Below are positions 1-6,004 of a DNA stretch of 6,613 nucleotides, in pieces. Every line of letters starts with the position of its first letter. Within the stretch, counting starts at the first letter, position 1. The notes under the pieces were generated by a model that was given only the letters and a program-made list of their open reading frames with translations, was not told where the DNA came from and searched no databases. The translations under genes and the position numbers were made by a program. Origin of the DNA: an uncultured Ruminococcus sp. (GTDB taxonomy: Bacteria > Bacillota > Clostridia > Lachnospirales > Lachnospiraceae); contig USKR01000074.1 of assembly GCA_900555215.1 (NCBI GenBank), positions 1 to 6,613 on the forward strand, in the 5' to 3' direction.

Positions 1-123
1 GACGATACCCAGTCTCCGCAGACTGGCGATAGTAGCAATATGATGCTGTGGATTGCGCTGCTGTTCGTATCCGGCGGGGCGCTCAGTGTCGTGACATACA
101 GAAAGAAAAAACATGCGGAGTAA
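1..123 (+). CDS. C-terminus of a sortase-anchored surface protein (5' end outside window)
   Basis: The last 40 codons of a gene are open from base 1 to a TAA at 121-123. They encode an SPQTGD sorting motif (residues 5-10 of the visible part), a hydrophobic segment from MMLWIALL to SVVTY, and a basic tail RKKKHAE. This is the standard layout of a cell-wall sorting signal: motif, membrane span, positive tail. Sortase would cleave between T and G and link the protein to peptidoglycan. (S/N)PxTG motifs are known substrates of the clostridial class B-type sortase described in Clostridioides difficile. The segment matches the end of the next gene at 28 of 30 residues, so this is a tandem paralogue. 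The outward-facing domains lie outside the window and cannot be described. Confidence 0.85.
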   Translation, partial: DDTQSPQTGDSSNMMLWIALLFVSGGALSVVTYRKKKHAE

Positions 124-129
124 AGATTT

Positions 130-172
130 GCGGAAATACTCCGGTCAAATCATTTGAACGGGGCATTTCCGC
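130..172 (+). promoter_or_regulatory. Large intergenic hairpin between two surface-protein genes
   Basis: An 8-bp perfect stem GCGGAAAT (130-137) / ATTTCCGC (165-172) encloses a second stem, CCG (141-143) / CGG (159-161), then TCAAA (145-149) / TTTGA (153-157) with a 3-nt loop. No T-tract follows, so it is not a typical intrinsic terminator. It ends about 15 nt before the ribosome binding site of the next gene. A role in mRNA processing, stability or attenuation between the two genes is inferred. A 10-bp palindrome GCTATATAGC follows at 174-183. Confidence 0.6.
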
Positions 173-201
173 TGCTATATAGCGAAGGAAGGATAAATAC
201 G

Positions 202-2211
202 ATGAAACACAAATTACACAGTCAAATATTTGCAGTGCTGTTATCACTGGTGCTGAGTGTTGCTCTGCTGCCTGCTACAGTATTCGCTGCAAGTCCGGAA
301 GGAGTCTGGACAGACTATGCCGCAAGTGGTTTTGCCGGAGGCACTGGTACCGAGGCTGATCCTTACCAGATCGCCACTGCCGAACAGCTTGCAAAGCTTT
401 CCAATGATGTCAGCGGAGGGACTTCGTATCAGGGAACCTTTTTTGTTCTGACAGAAAACATTGATTTGGGCGCTCACCGCTGGGTTCCTATTGGGCTTTA
501 TAAGTGGACATCTAACGGTACTACAATCAACAATAGTTTTCAGGGCTTTTTAGACGGAAATGATAAAACGATCAGCGGAATGTTTGTAGATGAAAGAATC
601 GATCACTATTGCGGTGGACTGTTTGGTAAAATCAACATTCAAAAAAATGGATCTCCCGTTGGGGCAAAGGATCTGACCATCACCGGTGCAACGGTCTATG
701 TGGATGAAACCGGATTAAATGAGTGCTCCGGCGCCATTTTGGCAGGCAATGTTATGGGAAGCGATACCCAGTCTGTCGTGTTTGAAAATATCACGGTATC
801 CGGTTTCGTTTATGTAACCCGTACAAATGGTAGCAACAATATCGGCGGAATGCTCGGATATGCAAGCTGGGTAAAGGCGACAAACTGTCATGCAGACAGA
901 GTCTCTATCTCCGGCGCCAGCAACTGCGGCGGTTTTGTAGGAAACGACAGCGGATCTATTTATGAAAACTGTACAGCGTCCGGTACGATAGACGGTGCTT
1001 GGGCAGTTGGCGGATTTGTGGGATATTCAGCCAGTGCCATATGGCAGGATCCTGCCGGCGCATCCACCTACACAAAATGTTCCGCTGATGTAGATGTCAG
1101 CGGAAACGATTGGAGAGTCGGCGGATTTGTGGGATTTGCAGAATACGGTCAGTTTAACAATTGTGTTGCTTACGGAGATGTAACCAGTATCGTTACCGGA
1201 TGGGAGCCAAAAGTAGGCGGTTTTGCAGGTGAAGACAGCAGTAATGTAAATATAACCGCATGTCATGCAGTTGGTGTTGTGACCGGTGCATCTTCAGATT
1301 ATCAAGCTGGTGGATTCATTGGCACTTATTCCGGAGGTACTTTTACAGGCTGTTCCTTTGACAGCGAAAAGAATTCTGGCTTGAACGCCGCAGGCACAGG
1401 AACGATTGCTTCGGGTGTTACAGGCGAAGAAAGTGCCGTAGTATTGTCAAACATTTGTGAAAATTATTTCGGCGGTCATCAGTACAGCAGTGAGTGGACT
1501 GTGGAAACCGAAGCTACCTGTATAACCGACGGAAGCAAATACCAGCCTTGTGAGCGCTGCGGGGCAAAAGGAAACATTACTGCAATCCCTGCTACCGGTC
1601 ACAGCCTGATAAAAACAGAGGTCAAAGACCCCACCTGCACCGAGGACGGAAATATGGAGTATTGGTGCTGCGAAAACTGCGATAAGTATTTCAGCGATGA
1701 AAATGCAAAAGAAGAAATTGAGCTTGAAAACACCGTACTCAAAGCCACAGGACACAATTGGGGCGAACCGGCATGGAGCTGGGCGGAGGATGGAAAGACC
1801 TGCACCGTGACATTTACCTGTGAAAAGGATAAAACCCATAAGGAAAGTCCGGAAGTAACGGTGACATCGGTAACAAAAACCCCTGCCACCTGCACCGAAG
1901 CCGGCGTAACCACTTATACGGCAACCGTAGAATTTAACGGCAAGACCTATATGGATACAAAGGATGTGACAGACCTCCCAGCAACAGGTCACAATTATGA
2001 AAACGGCAAGTGCACCGTCTGCGGCGCAGCTGATCCCAATTACAAGCCGACGGAATCAAACAATGGAAATTCTGACTCCTCATCAACCGGCGAAACCGCT
2101 TCCCCTGAAACCGGCGACAGCAGCAATATGATGCTGTGGATTGCTCTGTTGTTCGTATCAGGCGGTGTGCTCAGTGTCGTGACATACAAGAAAAAGAAAC
2201 AAACAAACTAA
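202..2211 (+). CDS. Sortase-anchored GLUG-repeat surface protein, 669 aa
   Basis: A predicted secreted protein covalently anchored to the cell wall. The ATG at 202 was chosen because GGAAGG (187-192) lies 9 nt upstream and a signal peptide starts there: basic MKHK, a hydrophobic core to about residue 26, and a likely cleavage after VFA or VFAA (29/30). Residues 138-376 carry at least seven GG-hydrophobic-x-G motifs of the GLUG type (138, 215, 243, 270, 307, 339, 370), often followed by a Cys-containing strand. This suggests a beta-helical repeat. Residues 430-610 are Cys-rich with three ATGH motifs (464, 515, 594) and CxxC pairs (450/453, 490/493, 604/607), a module frequent in Firmicutes surface proteins. 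A Ser/Asn/Thr-rich linker leads to SPETGD (634-639), a membrane span (643-661) and a KKKK tail. Its ligand is unknown; an adhesin-like role is inferred. A terminator follows. Confidence 0.9.
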   Translation: MKHKLHSQIFAVLLSLVLSVALLPATVFAASPEGVWTDYAASGFAGGTGTEADPYQIATAEQLAKLSNDVSGGTSYQGTFFVLTENIDLGAHRWVPIGLYKWTSNGTTINNSFQGFLDGNDKTISGMFVDERIDHYCGGLFGKINIQKNGSPVGAKDLTITGATVYVDETGLNECSGAILAGNVMGSDTQSVVFENITVSGFVYVTRTNGSNNIGGMLGYASWVKATNCHADRVSISGASNCGGFVGNDSGSIYENCTASGTIDGAWAVGGFVGYSASAIWQDPAGASTYTKCSADVDVSGNDWRVGGFVGFAEYGQFNNCVAYGDVTSIVTGWEPKVGGFAGEDSSNVNITACHAVGVVTGASSDYQAGGFIGTYSGGTFTGCSFDSEKNSGLNAAGTGTIASGVTGEESAVVLSNICENYFGGHQYSSEWTVETEATCITDGSKYQPCERCGAKGNITAIPATGHSLIKTEVKDPTCTEDGNMEYWCCENCDKYFSDENAKEEIELENTVLKATGHNWGEPAWSWAEDGKTCTVTFTCEKDKTHKESPEVTVTSVTKTPATCTEAGVTTYTATVEFNGKTYMDTKDVTDLPATGHNYENGKCTVCGAADPNYKPTESNNGNSDSSSTGETASPETGDSSNMMLWIALLFVSGGVLSVVTYKKKKQTN

Positions 2212-2230
2212 ACATCTAATAATTAAAGGG

Positions 2231-2268
2231 GTCGGCAACGGACTGATTTAGCCTGTTGCCGCCTTTTT
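2231..2268 (+). terminator. Rho-independent terminator after the surface-protein genes
   Basis: A 7-bp stem CGGCAAC (2233-2239) / GTTGCCG (2255-2261) is followed by CC and a T5 run at 2264-2268. It starts about 20 nt after the TAA of the surface-protein gene, and so ends that transcription unit. Confidence 0.85.
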
Positions 2269-2290
2269 ATAAAGAAACGGGGGTGAAAAA

Positions 2291-2814
2291 ATGAACAGCC
2301 AAAAACCTTGAAATACTTATGGGAGAAGACTGATGAAGAACACCCTGCCACCTTAAAGGAAATCGGTAAATACCTCCAGCACAACGGTATTGAAACAACA
2401 CGAAAGACTCTGCAAGCAGACATCAATCTTCTCACGGGATTCGGCATAGATATCATATGCAATCACAGTACACAGAATCAATATCATATCGGAGAGCGTG
2501 TCTTTGAAGTTCCGGAAGTAAAATTGTTGGTAGACGCTGTGCAGTCAGCCCGTTTCATAACCGCTAAAAAGAGTAAAACAGAAAGCGCAATCACTCTTTT
2601 GTGCGAAAATGAGTTAATGACTTATGTAATAGACCGGTTCGGAGAAAGCGTGCCGGTTACCCTGGCAGATGAGAATCATTTTTCAGCAACCGTCAAAGTT
2701 ACCCTCAGCCAAACTTTTTACGGATGGGTATTCTCCTTTGGAGGTAAAATGAAGATACAGGCACCACAGGAGGCTGTGGACGGCTTTCAAAACCTTCTGC
2801 ATAAGTTTCAATAG
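2291..2814 (+). pseudogene. WYL-family HTH regulator remnant (frameshifted start, WYL core missing)
   Basis: The encoded sequence matches the Firmicutes HTH-WYL-WCX regulators, which normally run to about 300-330 aa. Readable parts are an N-terminal winged helix (EKTDEEHPATLKEI onward), the linker FEVPEVKLLVDAVQSARFI, and the C-terminal WCX-type end (LLCENELM ... FYGWVFSFGGKMKI). Two lesions are visible. First, the ATG at 2291, which has a good GGGGGTG site upstream, reads MNSQKP and then stops. One extra A in the A5 run at 2301-2305 would give MNSQKTLKYLWEK in frame with the rest. Second, the linker joins the C-terminal domain directly near 2578-2590, so roughly 140-150 residues, including the ligand-sensing WYL core, are absent. 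The remaining frame is open from a TTG at 2308 to the TAG at 2812-2814 (168 aa). A short HTH-WCX protein started at that TTG is possible, but it has no ribosome binding site of its own. The family assignment is from memory. Confidence 0.75.
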
Positions 2815-2827
2815 ATAAAATTTGCTT

Positions 2828-2842
2828 GAGGCTGTTGCAAAA
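2828..2842 (+). repeat. Left terminal inverted repeat of the IS
   Basis: GAGGCTGTTGCAAAA pairs with the right end at 13 of 15 positions. It opens the element and would be a transposase binding and cleavage site. Confidence 0.75.
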
Positions 2843-2881
2843 TAGATGAGTAATCATCTATGGAGCAATGGCTCCATTTTT
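2842..2881 (+). other. Left subterminal hairpins of the IS, second one terminator-like
   Basis: Two adjacent perfect hairpins. ATAGATGA (2842-2849) / TCATCTAT (2854-2861) has a 4-nt loop. ATGGAGC (2860-2866) / GCTCCAT (2871-2877) has a 4-nt loop and runs into TTTTT at 2877-2881. The second can act as a terminator that blocks outside transcription from reaching the transposase. Both have counterparts at the right end. Confidence 0.7.
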
Positions 2882-2899
2882 ATGCCTGAAAACAGAAAA

Positions 2900-2917
2900 C
2901 GGACTCCGAAGAGTCCG
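2900..2917 (+). other. Hairpin upstream of the transposase promoter
   Basis: A perfect 7-bp stem CGGACTC (2900-2906) / GAGTCCG (2911-2917) with a CGAA loop. It sits where the -35 region of the transposase promoter would lie. In incoming read-through mRNA it could also restrain translation of the transposase. That role is inferred. Confidence 0.5.
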
Positions 2918-2924
2918 TAATCCG

Positions 2925-2933
2925 TGGTATAAT
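2925..2933 (+). promoter_or_regulatory. Extended -10 promoter of the transposase
   Basis: TGGTATAAT contains a perfect TATAAT at 2928-2933 with the TGn extension. The -35 position (about 2905-2910) shows no good match to TTGACA, which is tolerable for extended -10 promoters. The predicted transcription start is near 2939-2941, at or next to the ATG, so the mRNA would be leaderless or nearly so. Confidence 0.6.
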
Positions 2934-2938
2934 TAGAT

Positions 2939-4447
2939 ATGCCTACTAACCAAAAATACCATAAAAATTATACCGAATTCGGCGAACCTTATCAACTGGT
3001 TTTGCCATTAAATTTGGAAGGTTTGGTTCCTGAGGATGATTCTGTTCGACTGCTGAGCCACGAATTGGAGGAATTAGATTACAGCTTGCTGTATCAGGCT
3101 TACTCTGCCAAAGGCAGAAATCCGGCAGTGGATCCTAAGACCATGTTCAAGATTCTGACCTACGCTTATTCCCAGAACCTTTACTCATCCAGAAAAATCG
3201 AAACGGCATGCAGACGGGATATCAACTTTATGTGGCTGCTCGCCGGGCAGAAAGCACCTGACCACAGCACGATCGCGCGTTTCCGTACCGGATTCCTGGC
3301 GGATGCCTGTGAAGCTCTCTTCTATCAAATGGTAAAGAGATTGAAACATGCGGGCGAGCTGTCTAAGGAAACCGTTTTTATTGATGGGACAAAGCTGGAG
3401 GCATGCGCAAACAAATATACCTTTGTCTGGAAAAAATCCGTGGGGAAATGGGAAACAAAAATGTTCCGGAAAGTCCAGGAAGCCGTAGCTCTTCTGAACC
3501 AGGAGTATCTACAGAGTTTTTCTGTAACGGAAGAAACAAGAACGCAGGATCTTCAGAAGATCTGCCGGTTTCTGGAACGGCAGACTATCTACGACTGGCA
3601 TACAGCCAGCTTCCGGGGTCGGAATAATTATTGTAAGACTGATCCGGATGCTACATTCATGCATATGAAGGATGACCATATGCGGAATGCCCAGTTGAAG
3701 CCGGGATATAACGTACAGATCGCAGTGGACAGTGAATATATTGTTGCGACAGATATTTTTCAGGATCGGAATGATGTATGGACGCTGGTACCTTTTTTAA
3801 AGAGAATGGAAGAAAAACTGGGATTCCGTTATCCAAGCGTGACAGCAGATTCAGGATATGAAAGTGAAGAAGGCTACAGCTATCTGAGAGAGCAGAAACA
3901 AAAGCCTTATATCAAACCGCAGACATATGAGAAATGGAAAAAGAGAAGTTTCAAAAAGGATATCAGTAAACGGGAAAACATGGCGTATGATAAGAAGACA
4001 GATACCTATATATGCCATGCCGGTAAGAAACTGCAGCCACTCTTCCTGAAAAAGAAGAAAAGTAAGAGTGGTTATGAATCAGAAGAAACCGTCTACGAAT
4101 GCGAAGATTGTACGGACTGTCCTTATAAAGAGAAATGTACGAAAGCAAAAGGTAACAAACGGCTGTATGTATCCAAAAGCTTTTTGGAAAAACGACAGGA
4201 ATCATATGAAAACATCCTGAGCGAAACCGGGATCCTGTACCGGATGAACCGTTCGATCCAGGTGGAGGGAGCATTTGGAGTCCTGAAAAACGACTATGAA
4301 TTTCAAAGATTTTTACTCCGTGGAAAAACCAAAGTAAAACTGGAGATTCTTTTGTTGAGTATGGGGTATAATCTCAACAAACTTCATGCTAAAATACAGA
4401 ATAACCGAACCGGAACCCATCTGTTTCCAGTGAAGAAATCTGCTTAA
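2939..4447 (+). CDS. IS1182-family DDE transposase, 502 aa
   Basis: It catalyses cut and transfer of the surrounding element. The N-terminal part (about 15-130, from YQLVLPLNLEGLVPEDD through the DHSTIARFR motif) is the helical domain seen in IS5/IS1182-type transposases. The acidic triad can be read as D149 (FIDGTK), D304 (TADSGYES) and E443 (QVEGAFG), consistent with an intact RNase H-like catalytic core. Between D304 and E443 lies a Cys cluster (C388, C391, C394, C400) typical of the DDE_Tnp_1_6 part of this family, probably metal binding. Length is normal for the family and no frameshift is seen, so the element could be active. The ATG at 2939 has no ribosome binding site and lies 6 nt after the -10 box. 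The conserved N-terminus begins within about 20 residues, which supports this start. Confidence 0.92.
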   Translation: MPTNQKYHKNYTEFGEPYQLVLPLNLEGLVPEDDSVRLLSHELEELDYSLLYQAYSAKGRNPAVDPKTMFKILTYAYSQNLYSSRKIETACRRDINFMWLLAGQKAPDHSTIARFRTGFLADACEALFYQMVKRLKHAGELSKETVFIDGTKLEACANKYTFVWKKSVGKWETKMFRKVQEAVALLNQEYLQSFSVTEETRTQDLQKICRFLERQTIYDWHTASFRGRNNYCKTDPDATFMHMKDDHMRNAQLKPGYNVQIAVDSEYIVATDIFQDRNDVWTLVPFLKRMEEKLGFRYPSVTADSGYESEEGYSYLREQKQKPYIKPQTYEKWKKRSFKKDISKRENMAYDKKTDTYICHAGKKLQPLFLKKKKSKSGYESEETVYECEDCTDCPYKEKCTKAKGNKRLYVSKSFLEKRQESYENILSETGILYRMNRSIQVEGAFGVLKNDYEFQRFLLRGKTKVKLEILLLSMGYNLNKLHAKIQNNRTGTHLFPVKKSA

Positions 4448-4489
4448 TCAAACAGAAACCAAGTAGCTTTATTAAAGTACGTCAAAAAA

Positions 4490-4532
4490 CGGAAGTAATC
4501 CACAAAACAAAGTGGAATCACTTCTGTTTTTT
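4490..4532 (+). terminator. Bidirectional terminator at the right end of the IS
   Basis: Arms CGGAAGTAATCCAC (4490-4503) and GTGGAATCACTTCTG (4512-4526) form a stem with a small bulge. T6 at 4527-4532 follows on the plus strand. A6 at 4484-4489 gives a U6 tract on the minus strand. It can end the transposase transcript from the left and the DUF3990 operon transcript from the right. Confidence 0.75.
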
Positions 4533-4538
4533 CTTTAA

Positions 4539-4575
4539 ATGGAGCGAGGGTATCGCTCCATCACCTAATTTGATG
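4539..4575 (+). other. Right subterminal hairpins of the IS
   Basis: ATGGAGCGA (4539-4547) / TCGCTCCAT (4553-4561) is a perfect 9-bp stem with a 5-nt loop. It overlaps a smaller hairpin CATCA (4559-4563) / TGATG (4571-4575). Read from the right tip inward, the order is inverted repeat, small hairpin, ATGGAGC hairpin, the same as at the left end. Confidence 0.65.
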
Positions 4576-4576
4576 T

Positions 4577-4591
4577 TTTTGCGACACCCTC
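4577..4591 (-). repeat. Right terminal inverted repeat of the IS
   Basis: TTTTGCGACACCCTC is the inverted copy of the left end with two mismatches. It closes the element 19 bp past the stop codon of the minus-strand operon. Confidence 0.75.
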
Positions 4592-4610
4592 TTAAATATG
4601 CTGTATAATT

Positions 4611-4859
4611 TTAGTTTGTCTGTAATTCTTTTTGTTCCTGTTCTTCATAGAACCGATCTGCAATATATCCTGCTGACTCTGCCCAAAGTGTATTTTCAGT
4701 ATTCTGCAGAGCCTGATACGTATTAGAATGATAAAAGGCTCCCGCAGCATCCTGAAAGGAAAGATGACTCCTTTCCTTGATGATGTCGATCACATCCCGG
4801 ATCTGGATACACAGGTTCATCGTTATATCTTTGTTATTAAAAAAATATTTTCCCTCCAT
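4611..4859 (-). CDS. Small hypothetical protein, 82 aa, partner of the DUF3990 gene
   Basis: I do not recognise a named family with certainty. The product is small, largely helical in appearance and Gln/Glu-rich at the end. It carries the pattern SNTYQALQNTENTLWAES followed by YIADRF (about residues 45-70), which resembles short proteins commonly encoded beside DUF3791/DUF3990 genes. The ATG at 4859 lies 3 nt after the TAA of the upstream gene. A GGGAGG site inside that gene's 3' end sits about 11 nt upstream, so translational coupling is likely. A second Met at residue 14 has no visible ribosome binding site. By operon position it could be an antitoxin or accessory subunit; this is inference only. 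The IS begins 19 bp past its stop and has probably replaced the original downstream sequence. Confidence 0.75.
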   Translation of the reverse strand: MEGKYFFNNKDITMNLCIQIRDVIDIIKERSHLSFQDAAGAFYHSNTYQALQNTENTLWAESAGYIADRFYEEQEQKELQTN

Positions 4860-4862
4860 GGC

Positions 4863-5558
4863 TTACGAAACCTCCCTTCGGGATTCCAATGTCAGGTGCT
4901 CCAAGGCAATCGGTGTATGGAAAGACACTTGGTTGTTGACTTTATTATAGCGAAGCCTTTCCACAGCTTCCTCGGCTTTTAAAATACCTGACAGGTATAA
5001 CTGTACTGTCTCCATTGTATTGTCATCTGCAACAGGTCCAACTACCACATCGTATGTGTGCTGGATGCCGCCTTTGGTGCGGTTCTCTTTGATAAATTCC
5101 AACCATTCCTGATCCAGAGCAGCAAAGTGCTTGATCTTCAGATCATCTGTCTGTCGAAATAGATAACGGTAAACATATCTGCCGCCCTGACGGGAGCGCA
5201 GATAAAGCCGTCTGGCCCATTCTTCCGCCTGAGTTTCTAAGACCGTACAGTAAAATCCCCGGCCAAAGTCACGGCGGTTATGGGATTTCGCAAGATCAAT
5301 CTTCTCAAATGCGATGTTAGAGCCGTGGTAAAGCACCAGTTCTGGAGCATTTTCTTTTATGATTTCTTCTACATATTGAAAAGTCTCTGTCGTATCTAAT
5401 TGATGAAGCGTTTCGTGCTGTATCAGTATTTTTTCAAAAACCTGATGTTTACAGAAGAGATCAAAGACTTCAGCTTCAGACAGATGATGCTTTTGTGCGT
5501 AATACTCTACTACCTGTACAGATAATATTTCTACATCTGATTGAATGCTCATATTCAT
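4863..5558 (-). CDS. DUF3791-DUF3990 fusion protein, predicted ADP-ribosyltransferase-like
   Basis: A 231-aa product from the ATG at 5558. A GTG at 5576 is also in frame, but it lies upstream of the predicted transcription start, whereas GGAGG (5568-5564) is 5 nt before this ATG; the ATG at 5552 is another option. Residues about 10-68 (YYAQKHHLSEAEVFDLFCKH ... TFQYVEEII) match the DUF3791 style. Residues about 74-220 match DUF3990, with YHGS (77-80), DFGRGFYCT (97-105), YDVVVGPVADD (169-179) and NNQVSFHT (208-215). To my knowledge DUF3990 belongs to the ADP-ribosyl superfamily. The YHGS and GRGFY motifs would then be the NAD-binding His and Tyr positions, and Q210 may take the third catalytic place. 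These two domains are usually encoded separately, so the fusion is notable. It heads an operon with the 82-aa gene. Target and activity are unknown. Confidence 0.8.
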   Translation of the reverse strand: MNMSIQSDVEILSVQVVEYYAQKHHLSEAEVFDLFCKHQVFEKILIQHETLHQLDTTETFQYVEEIIKENAPELVLYHGSNIAFEKIDLAKSHNRRDFGRGFYCTVLETQAEEWARRLYLRSRQGGRYVYRYLFRQTDDLKIKHFAALDQEWLEFIKENRTKGGIQHTYDVVVGPVADDNTMETVQLYLSGILKAEEAVERLRYNKVNNQVSFHTPIALEHLTLESRREVS

Positions 5559-5578
5559 CATTGCCTCCATTTTCACCT

Positions 5579-5607
5579 ATTATACCAGAAATGAATTTAT
5601 ATTCCAA
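5579..5607 (-). promoter_or_regulatory. Strong promoter of the DUF3791-DUF3990 operon
   Basis: On the minus strand, -35 TTGGAA (5607-5602), a 17-nt spacer, then -10 TATAAT (5584-5579) preceded by TGG, making an extended -10. The predicted start is near 5572. This gives a leader of about 14 nt containing GGAGG before the ATG at 5558, and rules out the GTG at 5576 as the start. Confidence 0.75.
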
Positions 5608-5650
5608 CGGATTTATCCATGGAACGGACATATCATTTCCTGAGACTTTA

Positions 5651-5679
5651 TTCACTCAATACAGAACGCATTTTTTAAC
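5651..5679 (+). promoter_or_regulatory. Possible promoter for the structured RNA / mazF transcript
   Basis: TTCACT (5651-5656) and TTTAAC (5674-5679) are 17 nt apart, each matching the sigma-A consensus at 4 of 6 positions. A start near 5686 would place transcription just before the hairpin-rich region. The evidence is weak. Confidence 0.25.
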
Positions 5680-5697
5680 AATTATGGGCAGAAATTT

Positions 5698-5886
5698 TGG
5701 GGGACAGAATGGCTACGCCTGTCCTATTGATTCCGGTTTTGCATCCGGAAGGGCGATGATCCGGGCAGGGAATAATGATACTTCTGTAATTCGCAGCCCG
5801 GCTGTAAAGAAGGCGGGGAGGTTAGATTCCTATGGAGCGGTTCGCAAGCCGCCGCCTGATGATTTCCCACCGGAGTTATCCTCCGT
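5698..5886 (+). ncRNA. Candidate structured RNA (several nested stems), upstream of mazF
   Basis: There is no convincing gene in this stretch, but perfect stems are dense: GGACAG (5702-5707) / CTGTCC (5719-5724); TTCCGG (5731-5736) / CCGGAA (5745-5750); CCGGGC (5761-5766) / GCCCGG (5796-5801); AGGCGG (5811-5816) / CCGCCT (5852-5857), enclosing CGGTT (5838-5842) / AAGCCG-type pairing to 5851 with a CGCA loop; and CGGAG (5871-5875) / CTCCG (5881-5885). The T-G pair inside the CGGTT hairpin is a stable wobble only if the plus strand is transcribed. GATGAT occurs at 5755 and 5858, and CTGTAA at 5784 and 5802, possible conserved loop elements. Size (about 190 nt) and likely host fit the raiA motif RNA of Firmicutes, but I cannot align it and name it only as the first family to test. 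No T-tract follows, so it may be a leader or be processed. Confidence 0.5.
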
Positions 5887-5935
5887 ATTCTCAGGGGTGT
5901 CGTGGACAAATGTGAGAAAGATCATAACTTTTGTG

Positions 5936-5972
5936 GAAAAGTCGCCGGAGATTTCATTTTCAGCGGCTTTTC
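5936..5972 (+). promoter_or_regulatory. 10-bp hairpin just upstream of mazF
   Basis: GAAAAGTCGC (5936-5945) pairs fully with GCGGCTTTTC (5963-5972) through one T-G wobble, which again favours plus-strand RNA, and has a 17-nt loop. It ends 18 nt before the AAGGAG of mazF. It lacks a T-run, so a role in mRNA stability or in controlling toxin translation is more likely than termination. Confidence 0.5.
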
Positions 5973-6004
5973 ATTACATCCCGTACACATAAGGAGAAAG
6001 ATAG

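Larger units (their letters stand above)
2828..4591 (+). mobile_element. Complete IS1182-family insertion sequence, 1764 bp
   Basis: The element is bounded by imperfect inverted repeats (GAGGCTGTTGCAAAA at 2828-2842; its partner on the opposite strand, GAGGGTGTCGCAAAA, at 4591-4577; 13 of 15 match). It contains one intact transposase and terminator-like hairpins at both ends. Size and layout fit the IS1182 family. No exact target duplication borders the ends. The flanks AAATTTGCT (2818-2826) and AAATATGCT (4594-4602) match at 8 of 9 but sit at different distances from the element, so this may be chance. It lies between the convergent WYL remnant and the DUF3990 operon and disrupts neither reading frame. 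Confidence 0.85.

Noticed and set aside
154..201. Upstream TTG extension of the 669-aa surface protein
   Set aside because: It begins inside the intergenic hairpin and would put 16 residues before a normal signal peptide. The ATG at 202 has a proper ribosome binding site.
1447..1992. 181-aa minus-strand open frame inside the surface-protein gene
   Set aside because: It is antisense to a clearly coding repeat and Cys-rich region and has no ribosome binding site or domain. It is a shadow of the repeated codon pattern.
2842..2917. Closely spaced palindromes resembling a CRISPR array or attachment site
   Set aside because: The hairpins are unrelated in sequence, are not regularly spaced repeats, and lie inside the IS left end, which explains them.
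2818..4602. AAATTTGCT / AAATATGCT as a target-site duplication of the IS
   Set aside because: One mismatch, and the two copies lie at different distances from the element ends (1 nt against 2 nt). An AT-rich coincidence is as likely.
5495..5992. 165-aa plus-strand open frame between the two toxin-like loci
   Set aside because: It overlaps the start of the minus-strand DUF3791-DUF3990 gene and its promoter, has no good ribosome binding site and no recognisable domain. The open frame runs over the hairpin-rich RNA region.
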